A DNA stretch of 64,000 nucleotides from SCUB01 sp041918675 (GTDB taxonomy: Bacteria; Pseudomonadota; Alphaproteobacteria; Rhizobiales; Xanthobacteraceae), in the NCBI GenBank assembly GCA_041918675.1, contig JAYRVF010000011.1, positions 62,001 to 126,000 on the forward strand. The letters run 5' to 3'. Positions 17,372-26,322 of this stretch are shown here, piece after piece; position 1 is the stretch's first letter; every line of letters starts with the position of its first letter. Both the position numbers and the translations under genes were made by a program. A model generated the notes under the pieces. That model did no database searches, had not been told where the DNA came from, and was given only the letters and a program-made list of their open reading frames with translations.

Positions 17372-18421
17372 ATGAACGCATTCTCGAAAGCTTCATGGGC
17401 CTTGGCGGGCGTGGCGCTCACGCTCGCGGCGGCGGTCGCGCTGTGGCCGCGGGCACGCGCGGCGATCGATCTCGTTTCGGCGCAAGATGATCCGGCGCGG
17501 GGCGCTGACGTGCAGCTTTCCGCCATGCCGGCGGAGACGTTGCGCGATCGGATCACGGCCGAGATCGGCGATGCCGTGGCGGCGGATGACGCCGAATTGG
17601 CGGTCTCGCTCATCGAGCTTGCGACCGAGCGCGGCGTCGCGATCGACGCCGAGCATGTCCGGCGGGTCGACGAAGCCGCGCGCGCCCGAAATTCGGCAAG
17701 CGGCCAGGCCTATCGCTTCGCGTCGGGCTTCGTCACCGGCGATATTTCCGATGGCGCGAGCCTTGCCGGCACGGTCGCGGGCGACCTCTTCGTTTACGGC
17801 GACCTCCGCGACATCGCGCGCGAAGGCTGGCGGCTGGTTTCGGGCGCGGAAACCGACCGCGTTGTGCTCGGGCTCGCGACGGTTGGTGTCGCGGTGACGG
17901 CGGGAACCTATCTTTCCGCGGGAAGCGCGGCGCCGGTTCGCGCGGGCGTGAGCCTGATCAAGGACGCGCGCAAGCTCGGACGGGTGAGCGCCGGCCTGAC
18001 CGACTGGACGAACCGTTCCGTTCGCGCCCTGACGACCACGCCGGCGGTCGGCACCGCGCTCGCCCGCGCCGCCAAGGATGTCGCGCGCGTGCAGTCGCGC
18101 GCCGGGACGCGGGCGGCGTTCGACGTGCTCAAGGTCGCCGACGGACCGAAGGAACTGGCCCGCGCCGCGCGGCTCGCGGAGAAGAAGGGCGGGCAGACGC
18201 GCGCGGTCCTGAAAATACTCGGGCGCGGGGCGCTCGCGATCGGCTCGCTGACCATGGGGCTTGCGTCCTGGCTCCTGAGCTTCGCGCTGGCGGTTTTCGG
18301 TTTTCTGGTTTCGCTCAAGGCGTTCGTCGAACGCACGGCCGAGCGCTGGCTGCGCCGGAGTAAGCGGAGGAGGGCGGAAACGACCGCCTCCGCCGTTCGC
18401 CTCGAACCGGCGATCGCCTGA
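17372..18421 (+). CDS. Membrane protein of unknown function
   Basis: The 349-residue protein has an N-terminal membrane or signal segment (about residues 8-30), an amphipathic central part, a weak hydrophobic stretch around 165-185 and a strong C-terminal membrane segment (about 285-318) followed by an Arg/Lys-rich tail. I recognise no family. The start is the ATG at 17372; the frame is open upstream to 17273 but lacks credible sequence. It is a single rightward gene after a 237-bp divergent spacer. Confidence 0.65.
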   Translation: MNAFSKASWALAGVALTLAAAVALWPRARAAIDLVSAQDDPARGADVQLSAMPAETLRDRITAEIGDAVAADDAELAVSLIELATERGVAIDAEHVRRVDEAARARNSASGQAYRFASGFVTGDISDGASLAGTVAGDLFVYGDLRDIAREGWRLVSGAETDRVVLGLATVGVAVTAGTYLSAGSAAPVRAGVSLIKDARKLGRVSAGLTDWTNRSVRALTTTPAVGTALARAAKDVARVQSRAGTRAAFDVLKVADGPKELARAARLAEKKGGQTRAVLKILGRGALAIGSLTMGLASWLLSFALAVFGFLVSLKAFVERTAERWLRRSKRRRAETTASAVRLEPAIA

Positions 18422-18498
18422 CGCGCCCGACAGGCGCGGAAACCCAAATGCCTCAAGAATTGTCTCGCTGAGGGCGCAACGCCTTTTCCACAGGGGTG

Positions 18499-18539
18499 TT
18501 GACGGCTCTCATGAAATGTAATGTTATAATATTACATTT
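18499..18539 (+). promoter_or_regulatory. Zur box overlapping the -10 region
   Basis: A 26-bp near-perfect palindrome at 18514-18539 (24 of 26 positions self-complementary; core GTAATGTTATAATATTAC) matches the Zur operator type (GAAATGTTATAnTATAACATTTC). It contains a TATAAT hexamer at 18525-18530, with TTGACG at 18499-18504 upstream at a long spacing of 20. Zinc-loaded Zur bound here would block the promoter, so the two genes downstream should be expressed under zinc starvation. Confidence 0.85.
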
Positions 18540-18553
18540 GGACGGGGGTGACG

Positions 18554-19639
18554 ATGCGGGCACGGGGCGTCGGCGGAATTATCGTTGTGGGAGCGGGGCT
18601 GGCGGTCGGGCTTCCATCCGCGCCGTTGGCAGCAGCCGAGGAACCGTTCGGGCAGGAGAGCACGGAAATCCGCAAGCCCCGTCAGGCGACCAAGCGCAAG
18701 TCGCACGTCCATGCGCATCGCGGCGGGTCCCATGCTGGCGGGCATGGGGCTCCGAGCGAGCATCGCCGCGCGGCGGGTCATGGGCGCGATCATGGCCACG
18801 GTCACGATCACGGGGTCAGGCGCGGCGCGCCGGATCACGCCCACGCTCACGGTCTTGAAACGGAAAACCTGTTCGGCTTCACCCTCGGCTCGGACACAGA
18901 GCATCGGGGTGCGCGCGGGATCGCGGTCGAGACCATTGGCCGCTTCGGCAAATGGGACGGCACCTATGTCGGCATCGGCAAGAAACTCGAATTCGCCTAC
19001 GGCCTCACCGACGACATCAGCATCGCGGCGGGACTGTTCGCCGGATACCACCGGGTCCGTGGCGTAACCGGGTTTGACGATACCGAAGCGCTCTACTTCA
19101 ACGGAATCGGAGGCGAACTCCGCTGGCGTCTCATCCGGCGAACGCCCGGGGCGTACGGGATCACGCTGCATCTGGAGCCGGCCATCCAGACCCATGACGA
19201 ACTCACCGGACTTTCCGGAATCAAATATGGGGCCGAAAACAAGCTCATCGTCGACACCGAGCTGGTGAACGACAGAATTTTTGCCGCGTTCAATCTATTG
19301 TACGAACTCGAACATGTGCGCGAAACCGGCGCGACGACCTGGGAAAGCGGATCGAAGATCGGCATTGCGGTGGCGGCGACGGCGAAGATCGCCCCCGAAC
19401 TCTTTCTCGGAGGCGAAGCGCGTTATCTGCGCGCCTATGACGGGCTGCTGCCGCAGACCTTTCTTGGCGAGGCGTTTTATCTCGGCCCGACGCTCCACGC
19501 CCGACTGGCGCCGACGGCATGGCTGTCGCTGGCGTGGAATGTTCAGGTCACCGGACGCGAGGTGGGCGGCGCGGGACGGCTCGATCTGAGCAATTTCGAA
19601 CGTCATCACCTGCGCATCAAAGCAGGCATCGAATTCTGA
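18554..19639 (+). CDS. His-rich outer-membrane-type protein under Zur control
   Basis: The 361-residue protein has a signal peptide (cleaved near residue 27, LAAAEE), then a histidine-rich stretch at about residues 48-100 (HVHAHRGGSHAGGHG, HGRDHGHGHDHG, DHAHAHG) able to bind zinc, then a beta-rich C-terminal domain ending in Phe (IKAGIEF), typical of outer-membrane barrels. It is probably a zinc uptake or zinc scavenging protein at the cell surface. The Zur box 15 bp upstream and the downstream zinc-binding protein support this. GTG at 18548 is an alternative start. Confidence 0.75.
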   Translation: MRARGVGGIIVVGAGLAVGLPSAPLAAAEEPFGQESTEIRKPRQATKRKSHVHAHRGGSHAGGHGAPSEHRRAAGHGRDHGHGHDHGVRRGAPDHAHAHGLETENLFGFTLGSDTEHRGARGIAVETIGRFGKWDGTYVGIGKKLEFAYGLTDDISIAAGLFAGYHRVRGVTGFDDTEALYFNGIGGELRWRLIRRTPGAYGITLHLEPAIQTHDELTGLSGIKYGAENKLIVDTELVNDRIFAAFNLLYELEHVRETGATTWESGSKIGIAVAATAKIAPELFLGGEARYLRAYDGLLPQTFLGEAFYLGPTLHARLAPTAWLSLAWNVQVTGREVGGAGRLDLSNFERHHLRIKAGIEF

Positions 19640-19684
19640 AGGATCAATCGCATCGCGACGGTCCGGCCGCTCAGGGAGTTTCCC

Positions 19685-20617
19685 ATGCTGACAAAACGAA
19701 TTCTTCTTGCGGGTGTGATTGCCGTGGTGGCGATCCTTGGCATTCCGTCGCTTGCGCACGCGGCAGAGCGCATCAAGGTCGTGACGAGCTTCTCGATTAT
19801 CGGCGATCTCGTGCGCGCGGTCGGCGGTGAGCGCGTCGCGGTGACGACGCTGATCGGTCCCGACGCGGACGCGCACGTCTTTCAGCCGACGCCGGCGGAT
19901 TCGAAGTCCCTGTTGGACGCCAGCCTGATCGTCATCAACGGATTGGGTTTCGAAGGCTGGGCCGACCGGCTGGTGAAGGCTTCCGGCTACAAGGGCGCGC
20001 GGCTCGTCGCCAGCAAGGGGCTGAAGGCGCTTGCCGCCGACGACGACCACGCTCACGATTCGAAGGGCGGCAAGGATCACGGTCACGGCCGCTACGATCC
20101 GCATGCGTGGCAGGACGTCGCCAATGTGAAGATCTATGTCGCCAACATCCGCGACGCGCTCATCGCGGCGGACGCGGCCGGGCGCGCGCATTACGAGGCG
20201 GCGGCGGCGAGCTATCTCAAGCAGCTCGACGCCCTCGACGCCGAGATCAAGGCGGCTTTCGCGGCGATCCCGAAGGAGCGTCGCAAGATCATCACCCATC
20301 ACGATGCGTTCGCCTATTACGGCGATGCCTATGGGGTGACGTTCCTCGCGCCGCAGGGCGTGACCGGCGAGGCCGAACCGTCGGCGGGCGCGCTCGCGCA
20401 ACTCATCCGTCAGATCAAGCGCGAAAAAATCAAGGCGGTGTTCGTGGAAAACCTTTCCAACGACAAATTGGTCGATCGTCTCGTCAAGGAAACCGGAGCG
20501 CGGCTCGGCGGCCGATTGTACTCCGACGCGCTGTCGGCTGTTGGCGGCCCGGCGTCGACCTATCTCGACATGATGCGCCACAACACGCGCCTCATGGTCG
20601 AGGCGCTCAAGGATTAG
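19685..20617 (+). CDS. Zinc ABC transporter substrate-binding protein, ZnuA-like
   Basis: The 310-residue protein has a signal peptide and the cluster A-I metal-binding fold. Predicted ligands are the His in DADAHVFQPT, DPHAWQD and ITHHDAF, and the Asp in LYSDALS. A His/Asp-rich loop (DDDHAHDSKGGKDHGHG) precedes the second ligand, as in zinc-specific members. It collects zinc in the periplasm for an ABC permease. No permease or ATPase gene is adjacent, so znuBC must be elsewhere. It lies 45 bp after the His-rich protein, in the same Zur-controlled unit. Confidence 0.9.
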   Translation: MLTKRILLAGVIAVVAILGIPSLAHAAERIKVVTSFSIIGDLVRAVGGERVAVTTLIGPDADAHVFQPTPADSKSLLDASLIVINGLGFEGWADRLVKASGYKGARLVASKGLKALAADDDHAHDSKGGKDHGHGRYDPHAWQDVANVKIYVANIRDALIAADAAGRAHYEAAAASYLKQLDALDAEIKAAFAAIPKERRKIITHHDAFAYYGDAYGVTFLAPQGVTGEAEPSAGALAQLIRQIKREKIKAVFVENLSNDKLVDRLVKETGARLGGRLYSDALSAVGGPASTYLDMMRHNTRLMVEALKD

Positions 20618-20727
20618 GCGCCTCGCGCGGCTCCGGGCGGGTTGCCGCGCCATGGCCAAATCATCTAGTGCTGGAGGGATGTTCCGGCGCGGCTGTCTCC
20701 ACGCGCCCGCTCCGATACGCATGCTCG

Positions 20728-21480
20728 ATGCCGACATTCCAGCACGATCACGTCGAAATCGCCTATCTCGATGAAGGCGCCGGCCCGCCGGTGGTCCTCA
20801 TTCACGGCTTCGCCTCGACGAAGGAAGTCAATTGGGTGAGGCCCAACTGGGTCGAGGCGCTCGCGCGCGCGGGGCACCGCGTCATCGCGTTCGACAATCG
20901 CGGTCACGGCGCGTCGACCAGGTTCCACGAGCCGGACGCCTATCGCCTCGACCTGATGGCCGACGACGCGCGCGCGCTGATGGCGCACCTGCGCGTCGCC
21001 CGCGCCGACATCATGGGCTATTCGATGGGAAGCCGGATCGCCGCGACGCTGGCGCTGCGCCATCCCGAGCGCGTCCGCTCGGTCGTCCTGGCCGGAATCG
21101 GGCGCGGCCTCGTCGACGGCGGCATTCACGGCGAAACGATCGCGCGCGCGCTGGAGGCGCCCACGCGCGCCGACGTGACCGACCGCACCGGGCGCGCCTT
21201 CCGCGATTTCGCCACCCATACGGCGTCGGACATGCGCGCGCTCGCCGCCTGCATGCGCGGCTCGCGCCAGCTCATCGCGCGCGAGCAGGTCGCAAGACTT
21301 GGCGTTCCGGTGCTGATCGCGGTCGGCACGACGGATGACGTCGCCGGCCCCGCGCGCGAACTCGCCGACATGATCCCGGGCGCGGAGGTGCTCGACATTC
21401 CCGGGCGCGATCACATGCGCACCGTCGGCGACAAGGTCTACAAGGCGGGCGTGCTCGACTTCCTATCGCGGCGCGATTGA
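20728..21480 (+). CDS. Alpha/beta hydrolase
   Basis: The 250-residue protein is an alpha/beta-hydrolase: oxyanion loop LIHGFAST, nucleophile elbow GYSMGS (Ser about residue 97), catalytic Asp in VGTTDDVAG and His in GRDHMRT near the C-terminus. Substrate unknown. The start is the ATG of MPTFQHDHV; the frame is open further upstream within znuA-like sequence but has no sense there. Its 3' end overlaps the next leftward gene by 18 bp, tail to tail. Confidence 0.88.
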   Translation: MPTFQHDHVEIAYLDEGAGPPVVLIHGFASTKEVNWVRPNWVEALARAGHRVIAFDNRGHGASTRFHEPDAYRLDLMADDARALMAHLRVARADIMGYSMGSRIAATLALRHPERVRSVVLAGIGRGLVDGGIHGETIARALEAPTRADVTDRTGRAFRDFATHTASDMRALAACMRGSRQLIAREQVARLGVPVLIAVGTTDDVAGPARELADMIPGAEVLDIPGRDHMRTVGDKVYKAGVLDFLSRRD

Positions 21481-22857
21481 GCCGTCGCCGCGCGGACCTT
21501 CCCGCCACCATCGCGCGATCGCGATCGCGACGACGAGCGTCGCCGGCCACGCGATGCGCGAGCCGTAGCGATCGTGCGGGCCGGAAAGCGCGCCGCAGAC
21601 GAAGGCGTTGCCGAGGATCGTCAGCGTCACGGTCGCCGCGGCGAGCGTGACCGCGTCGAGCCGGCCGCGCCACGCGCCGGCCATCAGCATCCCGACGAGG
21701 CAGACCATCGAGAGATAGGCGACGGGAACGTGCAGCAGGTTGAGCGGCGTGAAATCGAAGTTGCCGCGTTGCTGCGCCGCGCGCCGCATCGGCGCGACCT
21801 GCGCGGGAATGAATCGCTCCATGATGGCGTAGGTGTGCCAAATCTGGTTGTGCACGCCATAGCCGGTCGCGACCATGGCGAGCTGGCGCGCGGTCGCGGT
21901 CGTCGCGGTCGCCGCCTGCGCCAGCGGATAGCGCGCCAGCGATTCGATGACGACGAAGCGCATTTCCTCGCCGAGCCCATTGAAGCGGCCGAGATCGTTG
22001 AAGACGCTGTTACTCCAGAGAAACTCGTCGGCCGTCTTGGGCAACGCGTCGCGGTGCGGGCAGAGCTTCAGGCTCACGCGGGCGCAATTGTCGTCGAGAT
22101 AGCGCTTGACGATGCCATCCTCCAGCATTCGCCCGAAGGCGATGCCATAGCCGCCCGGGGTCCAGGCGACCCGCCCCGACAGCGCGAAATTCGCCGCCAG
22201 CAGCAGCGCCGCGCCCGCCGCGATCGCGGCGCTCGCCGTGGCCAATCCGGCTAGCGACAGGCGTCGCCGCGCGAACGGCCAGGCGATCCATCCGCACGCG
22301 CCGAGCCCGACGAGGATCGCGAAGGTCGCGCCGTGCGAGGAGGCCGCGAAGGCGACCAGGCAGGCGAGCGCCGTCATCTCGCCGCGCGAGAGGCGGTCGC
22401 GCTCGGCGACGAGGAGGTGCATCGCGAGCACGGCGGTGCCGGCGAGGATGTCCGTCAGCAGGATGCTCGCGAGCCACGGCAGCGCCGTCGCCGCCGAAAG
22501 CCAAAGGACGATCATCAGGCGCGCGCGAAACGCGCGCACGCCCAGCACCCGCAACGTCACGTTCACCGTGAAGACCGCCAGCCACGCCTGCGCCGCGACG
22601 TTCAGCCAGAACCGGGACGTCTCCCCGGCGTGAAGGAAGATGCCGTAGGTGGTCGAGCGGCTCGGGACGAGATAGCCCTCGTACCATCGCGCGAGATAGC
22701 CGCCGGTATCGAATTGCAGCAGCGGGTAGCCGTTCCAGAGGGCGGGCGCGACCAGGGCCGCGAAAAAGACGATGGAGACGACGGCCGCGGCCAGTCCCGC
22801 CGCGCCATCCCGATCCAACGGAGCGGCATATCCACCCTCGGCTGCGCCATCGGCCAT
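21463..22857 (-). CDS. Polytopic membrane protein of unknown function
   Basis: The 464-residue product has about ten hydrophobic segments, separated by short loops with a larger soluble loop around residues 235-330 containing two cysteines (DNCARVSLKLC). The layout resembles membrane glycosyltransferase or polymer-export proteins, but no signature is clear. I start at MADGAAEGG because a GGGGATGG site lies upstream and the first membrane helix follows; the frame is open to 23070. Confidence 0.7.
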   Translation of the reverse strand: MADGAAEGGYAAPLDRDGAAGLAAAVVSIVFFAALVAPALWNGYPLLQFDTGGYLARWYEGYLVPSRSTTYGIFLHAGETSRFWLNVAAQAWLAVFTVNVTLRVLGVRAFRARLMIVLWLSAATALPWLASILLTDILAGTAVLAMHLLVAERDRLSRGEMTALACLVAFAASSHGATFAILVGLGACGWIAWPFARRRLSLAGLATASAAIAAGAALLLAANFALSGRVAWTPGGYGIAFGRMLEDGIVKRYLDDNCARVSLKLCPHRDALPKTADEFLWSNSVFNDLGRFNGLGEEMRFVVIESLARYPLAQAATATTATARQLAMVATGYGVHNQIWHTYAIMERFIPAQVAPMRRAAQQRGNFDFTPLNLLHVPVAYLSMVCLVGMLMAGAWRGRLDAVTLAAATVTLTILGNAFVCGALSGPHDRYGSRIAWPATLVVAIAIARWWREGPRGDGSIAPR

Positions 22858-23086
22858 ATTTGGTCCATCCCCAGGATCGCATAGCGGCTCGGCGTCCGGC
22901 TGCCAAGCCGCCGCGCCGGCCTCTTGACCGTGGAGACGGCGTTCACGATGTTGGCAGGCGACCGGGCCGCGCGGGCGGTTCCGTGCTATATTGAACGATA
23001 AAGTGGGGTTGCCGTTCCCGCCATCCATGGGGCCGGCATTTCCGCTATCGCCTGAGTTTCCGGCTGCCACTGAACGGGTGTTGAAG

Positions 23087-23911
23087 ATGGCCAGCGTTCA
23101 TGTTGATCCGAAGGCGGCGCTGCGCAGGCTCGATCCGGTATGGGACAGGGTGCGCGAGGAAGCCGAGGAGATCGTCCGCCGCGAGCCCGAGCTCGCCTCC
23201 TTCATCTACGCCAACGTGCTGCATCACGATTCGCTCGAAGCCGCGATCGCCTACCGCATCGCCGACCGTCTCGATCACACCGCGCTGTCCGGCGGCATGA
23301 TCCGTCAGGCGTTCCAGGACGCGCTGCGCGACGATCGCGACATCGGCAACGCGTTCCGCGCCGACATCATCGCGGTCTATGATCGCGACCCGGCGACGAC
23401 GCGCTTCATCGACCCGGTCCTCTATTTCAAGGGCTTCCACTCCATCCAGGCTCACCGCCTGGCGCATTGGCTGTGGAACAACGGCCGCAAGGATTTCGCG
23501 CTCTATCTGCAGAGCCGCTCCTCGGCCGCGTTCCAGACCGACATCCATCCGGCCGCCCGCATCGGCCGCGCGATCTTCCTCGATCACGCCACCGGCCTCG
23601 TCGTCGGCGAGACGGCGGTAATCGAGGACGACGTGTCGATGCTCCACGGCGTCACGCTCGGGGGCACCGGCAAGCAGCACGAGGACCGCCATCCGAAAAT
23701 CAGGCGCGGCGTGATGATCGGCGCGGGGGCGAAGATTCTCGGCAATATCGAGATCGGCCATTGCGCCCGCGTCGCCGCGGGCTCGGTGGTGCTCAAAGCG
23801 GTGCCGCACAACGCCACGGTCGCGGGCGTCCCGGCCAAGGTCGTGGGCGAGGCCGGTTGCGAGGAACCCTCGCGGACCATGGATCAGATGCTCAACGATC
23901 TCGGCCTCTGA
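23087..23911 (+). CDS. cysE: Serine O-acetyltransferase
   Basis: The 274-residue enzyme makes O-acetylserine from serine and acetyl-CoA, the first step of cysteine synthesis. It has the helical N-terminal domain and a left-handed beta-helix of hexapeptide repeats with the family signatures FQTDIHPAARIG, the catalytic His-Asp region FLDHATGLVVGETAVI and LGGTGK. The C-terminal tail after VPAKVVGEA is present. Length is normal (273 in E. coli). The frame is open upstream; I chose this ATG for length and domain start. Confidence 0.95.
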   Translation: MASVHVDPKAALRRLDPVWDRVREEAEEIVRREPELASFIYANVLHHDSLEAAIAYRIADRLDHTALSGGMIRQAFQDALRDDRDIGNAFRADIIAVYDRDPATTRFIDPVLYFKGFHSIQAHRLAHWLWNNGRKDFALYLQSRSSAAFQTDIHPAARIGRAIFLDHATGLVVGETAVIEDDVSMLHGVTLGGTGKQHEDRHPKIRRGVMIGAGAKILGNIEIGHCARVAAGSVVLKAVPHNATVAGVPAKVVGEAGCEEPSRTMDQMLNDLGL

Positions 23912-24036
23912 GGCCTCGTTCACGGCGGGGCTGGCGCGTGGATACGTCCCGCGCTAGACCATGACGGCGAAACGCGCGTCGCTTGCGCCGGCGGCATTGT
24001 CTCGATCGCGAAATTCGATCAGCACGGGAGCGGGTT

Positions 24037-24252
24037 GTGGACGTCAAGGAAATCCGGAAGCTCGACGCCTATCTGAAGAAGCTTTTCGGCAACGCCCGAA
24101 TTCGCGTGGTGCCGCGCGCCAAGAAGGACGACTCGGCGGAGGTCTATGTCGGCGAGGAATTCGTCGGCGTGCTGTTCGTCGACGACGAGGACGAGGATCG
24201 TTCCTACCAGTTCCAGATGGCGATTCTGGAAACGGACCTCGACGAAGTCTGA
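24037..24252 (+). CDS. DUF3126 family protein
   Basis: The 71-residue protein reads DVKEIRKLDAYLKKLFGN at the start and ends in an acidic tail, matching the small DUF3126 proteins found only in alphaproteobacteria. Their function is unknown. It begins with GTG after GGGAGCGG, and follows cysE by 125 bp, a neighbourhood often seen in Hyphomicrobiales. Confidence 0.85.
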   Translation: MDVKEIRKLDAYLKKLFGNARIRVVPRAKKDDSAEVYVGEEFVGVLFVDDEDEDRSYQFQMAILETDLDEV

Positions 24253-24309
24253 GCGCGCCGGCCGAACGCGAATTCCGCGAGAGCGGACGTCACTATCGCG
24301 GGATCAGTC

Positions 24310-25029
24310 CTAGCGCTCGGGCACGCCGCGAAGCCTGGCGACGAGCCGGTCGAGATGGTCCGCTACGTCGCGCCAAGAGACCAGCCACGCGCGCGGGAAG
24401 CGGAAGGTGAGGTCGGCGCCGTCGATGCGCAGATCGTGGAGGCACATGCCAGCCGTCGCCGCGTCGCGGCTGCAGCGCGCGGCGAAGCCGTTCTCCCCGG
24501 TGAAGAGATCCTCGTTGCGGTAGGGGCTGGTCGGGCGGAAGGCGACGCTCGTGAGCCCGTCGCGCGCCGACGATGTCGTCGGATCAAGATAGCGCGGATA
24601 GATCGTGCGAAGCCGTTCCTCCGGCGAAAGCGCGCCGCCATGCGCGGCGATGCTCAGAAACAGGCGGTGCGCGTCGGCGGGAGCCTCGGCGGCGGCGATG
24701 TCCTGGCGGACGGGCGGGGGCGGCGGCGTCAGGTCGGGATAGGCGAAGATGAGGTCGACGCGCTCCTGCTGACCGGCATGGCGCTGCACCTTCTTGCGCA
24801 CCGCGTCGGTCGGCACGTTGAACAGCACCTCGCCGATGACGACGGGCAGGCGGTCGGGATCGATGGCGCCCGGCCGGCCGCTCCAGCTCGGCCACAAGAG
24901 ATGGATCGTGGCGGCCAGGCCCGAGACGGCGACGATCGCCGCGATCGCGAGCGGCAAGGCATGATGCAATTTCCGCGTTCGGCGGTGATCGTGGCGGGAA
25001 CGGGAGCGTGCGGAAGCGGCAATGGGCAT
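24310..25029 (-). CDS. Membrane-anchored protein of unknown function
   Basis: The 239-residue protein has one N-terminal membrane segment (about residues 24-46, LPLAIAAIVAVSGLAATIHLL) after a basic tail. A periplasmic part follows, with a Pro-rich stretch (TPPPPPV) and two cysteines (ARCSRDAATAGMCL). No family recognised. It is divergent from the DUF6949-like gene. Confidence 0.65.
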   Translation of the reverse strand: MPIAASARSRSRHDHRRTRKLHHALPLAIAAIVAVSGLAATIHLLWPSWSGRPGAIDPDRLPVVIGEVLFNVPTDAVRKKVQRHAGQQERVDLIFAYPDLTPPPPPVRQDIAAAEAPADAHRLFLSIAAHGGALSPEERLRTIYPRYLDPTTSSARDGLTSVAFRPTSPYRNEDLFTGENGFAARCSRDAATAGMCLHDLRIDGADLTFRFPRAWLVSWRDVADHLDRLVARLRGVPER

Positions 25030-25229
25030 CGGAGGCTGTTTTTTTCATGCCGCCGGCACGCCGCGAGGCGGGCCGATGTAGCTTTGCGACGATAGGACTT
25101 CCGCGCCGACGCAACCGGCGCGTGCCTTCGATTGATACGACCCGGCGGTTAACCCTTCCTTAAGGATGCGGTGGCGCGGCTCCCCCGGATTTGCCAATCC
25201 TGCGCGATCCAACAGACGCAGGTGCGGCC

Positions 25230-25553
25230 ATGTCGCCCGAAACCCTTCAATCCTTCTACGCGCTCGCCGTCGGCTTCGCGGTCGCCGGCGCGCTGGCGAG
25301 CGGCTATCAGGCCATGCTCCACCGCCCGCCGAGCTTCCGCCTGCTGGAAAAGGGGCCGGGCGCGGTCGCCCTGGCGGCGGTGCCGTTTCTGGTGTTCGCC
25401 GCACCCTTCATCATCATGCGCAACACCCTGCGCGGACGGCGCTTCGAGCGCCGGCGGATCGAATTCGTATTCATTGCGACCGTGATCTCGGGCGTGTGGA
25501 GCCTCATGTCCGGCACGGTCCTCGTGATGGCCTTGCAGGCCAGCGGACTTTGA
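25230..25553 (+). CDS. Small membrane protein, DUF6949-like
   Basis: This 107-residue protein has three hydrophobic segments: about residues 9-26, 46-62 and 78-103. It resembles a small inner-membrane family (DUF6949) of Hyphomicrobiales; function unknown. The family name is from memory and less certain than the membrane prediction. GCGGCC precedes the ATG; a divergent 200-bp spacer lies upstream. Confidence 0.7.
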   Translation: MSPETLQSFYALAVGFAVAGALASGYQAMLHRPPSFRLLEKGPGAVALAAVPFLVFAAPFIIMRNTLRGRRFERRRIEFVFIATVISGVWSLMSGTVLVMALQASGL

Positions 25554-25646
25554 TCGATATCCAGACCTGAAATTCGCGGGACAAGGACGCCGGGCGGGCG
25601 AGGATCGGCGTCCGGCGTCGCCGCGCTCACGGGACGGAGATCGCGC

Positions 25647-26177
25647 ATGGCGCTCTATCAGCTTGACGGACAGGCCCCCGAACTGCCGGCGAACGGCCTC
25701 TGTTTCGTCGCCGACAACGCCGTGCTGATCGGACGGGTGCGCCTGCATGAAGACACCGGCGTCTGGTTCGGAACCGTCGCGCGCGGCGACGGGGAGTGGA
25801 TCGAGATCGGCGCGGGGTCGAACGTGCAGGACAATTGCACGCTGCACACCGATCCGGGATTTCCCATCACCATCGGCGAAGGCTGCACGGTCGGGCACAA
25901 CGTCATCCTGCACGGATGCACCATCGGCGCGCGCAGCCTGATCGGCATGGGGGCGATCATCATGAACGGCGCGCGGATCGGCTCGAACTGCATCGTCGGC
26001 GCGGGCGCGATCGTGACCGAGGGCAAGGAATTTCCCGACCACTCGCTGATCATCGGAACGCCGGCCAAGATCGTGCGCTCGCTCGACGAGAAGGCGGCCG
26101 AGCTGATCACGCTGTCGGCGCGGCGTTATGTCGAGAATGCCCGGCGTTTCGCCGCCGGCCTGCGGCCGATCCGATAG
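25647..26177 (+). CDS. Gamma-class carbonic anhydrase family protein
   Basis: The 176-residue protein is a left-handed beta-helix trimer former with zinc ligands H67, H84 and H89 (CTLHTDPG, TVGHNVILHG). The family includes CaiE/YrdA/PaaY types and true gamma carbonic anhydrases; activity varies and cannot be decided here. It is 93 bp after the small membrane protein and converges with the protease gene. Confidence 0.92.
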   Translation: MALYQLDGQAPELPANGLCFVADNAVLIGRVRLHEDTGVWFGTVARGDGEWIEIGAGSNVQDNCTLHTDPGFPITIGEGCTVGHNVILHGCTIGARSLIGMGAIIMNGARIGSNCIVGAGAIVTEGKEFPDHSLIIGTPAKIVRSLDEKAAELITLSARRYVENARRFAAGLRPIR

Positions 26178-26213
26178 GTCGAGACTTCCGCAATTCCACC
26201 CGCGAAAAGGGGT

Positions 26214-26242
26214 GCGGCCGGCCCTGGGGAGGGGCCGGCCGC
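26214..26242. terminator. Strong hairpin between convergent genes
   Basis: An 11-bp perfect stem GCGGCCGGCCC/GGGCCGGCCGC with a 7-nt loop sits between the carbonic anhydrase and protease stops. On the minus strand it is followed by CACCCCTTTT, so it fits a terminator for the leftward gene, and may work in both directions. Confidence 0.6.
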
Positions 26243-26322
26243 GCGCGGTCCGGTCTTGGGGACGGGGAGGGGTGGGGATGTGACCGGAACGCGAGACGCG
26301 TTCTTCCTTCCAATTCTCCTGT

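Noticed and set aside
21463..21480. 18-bp tail-to-tail overlap of the hydrolase and membrane protein genes as an antisense regulatory device
   Set aside because: Short convergent overlaps are common in compact genomes and nothing else supports regulation.
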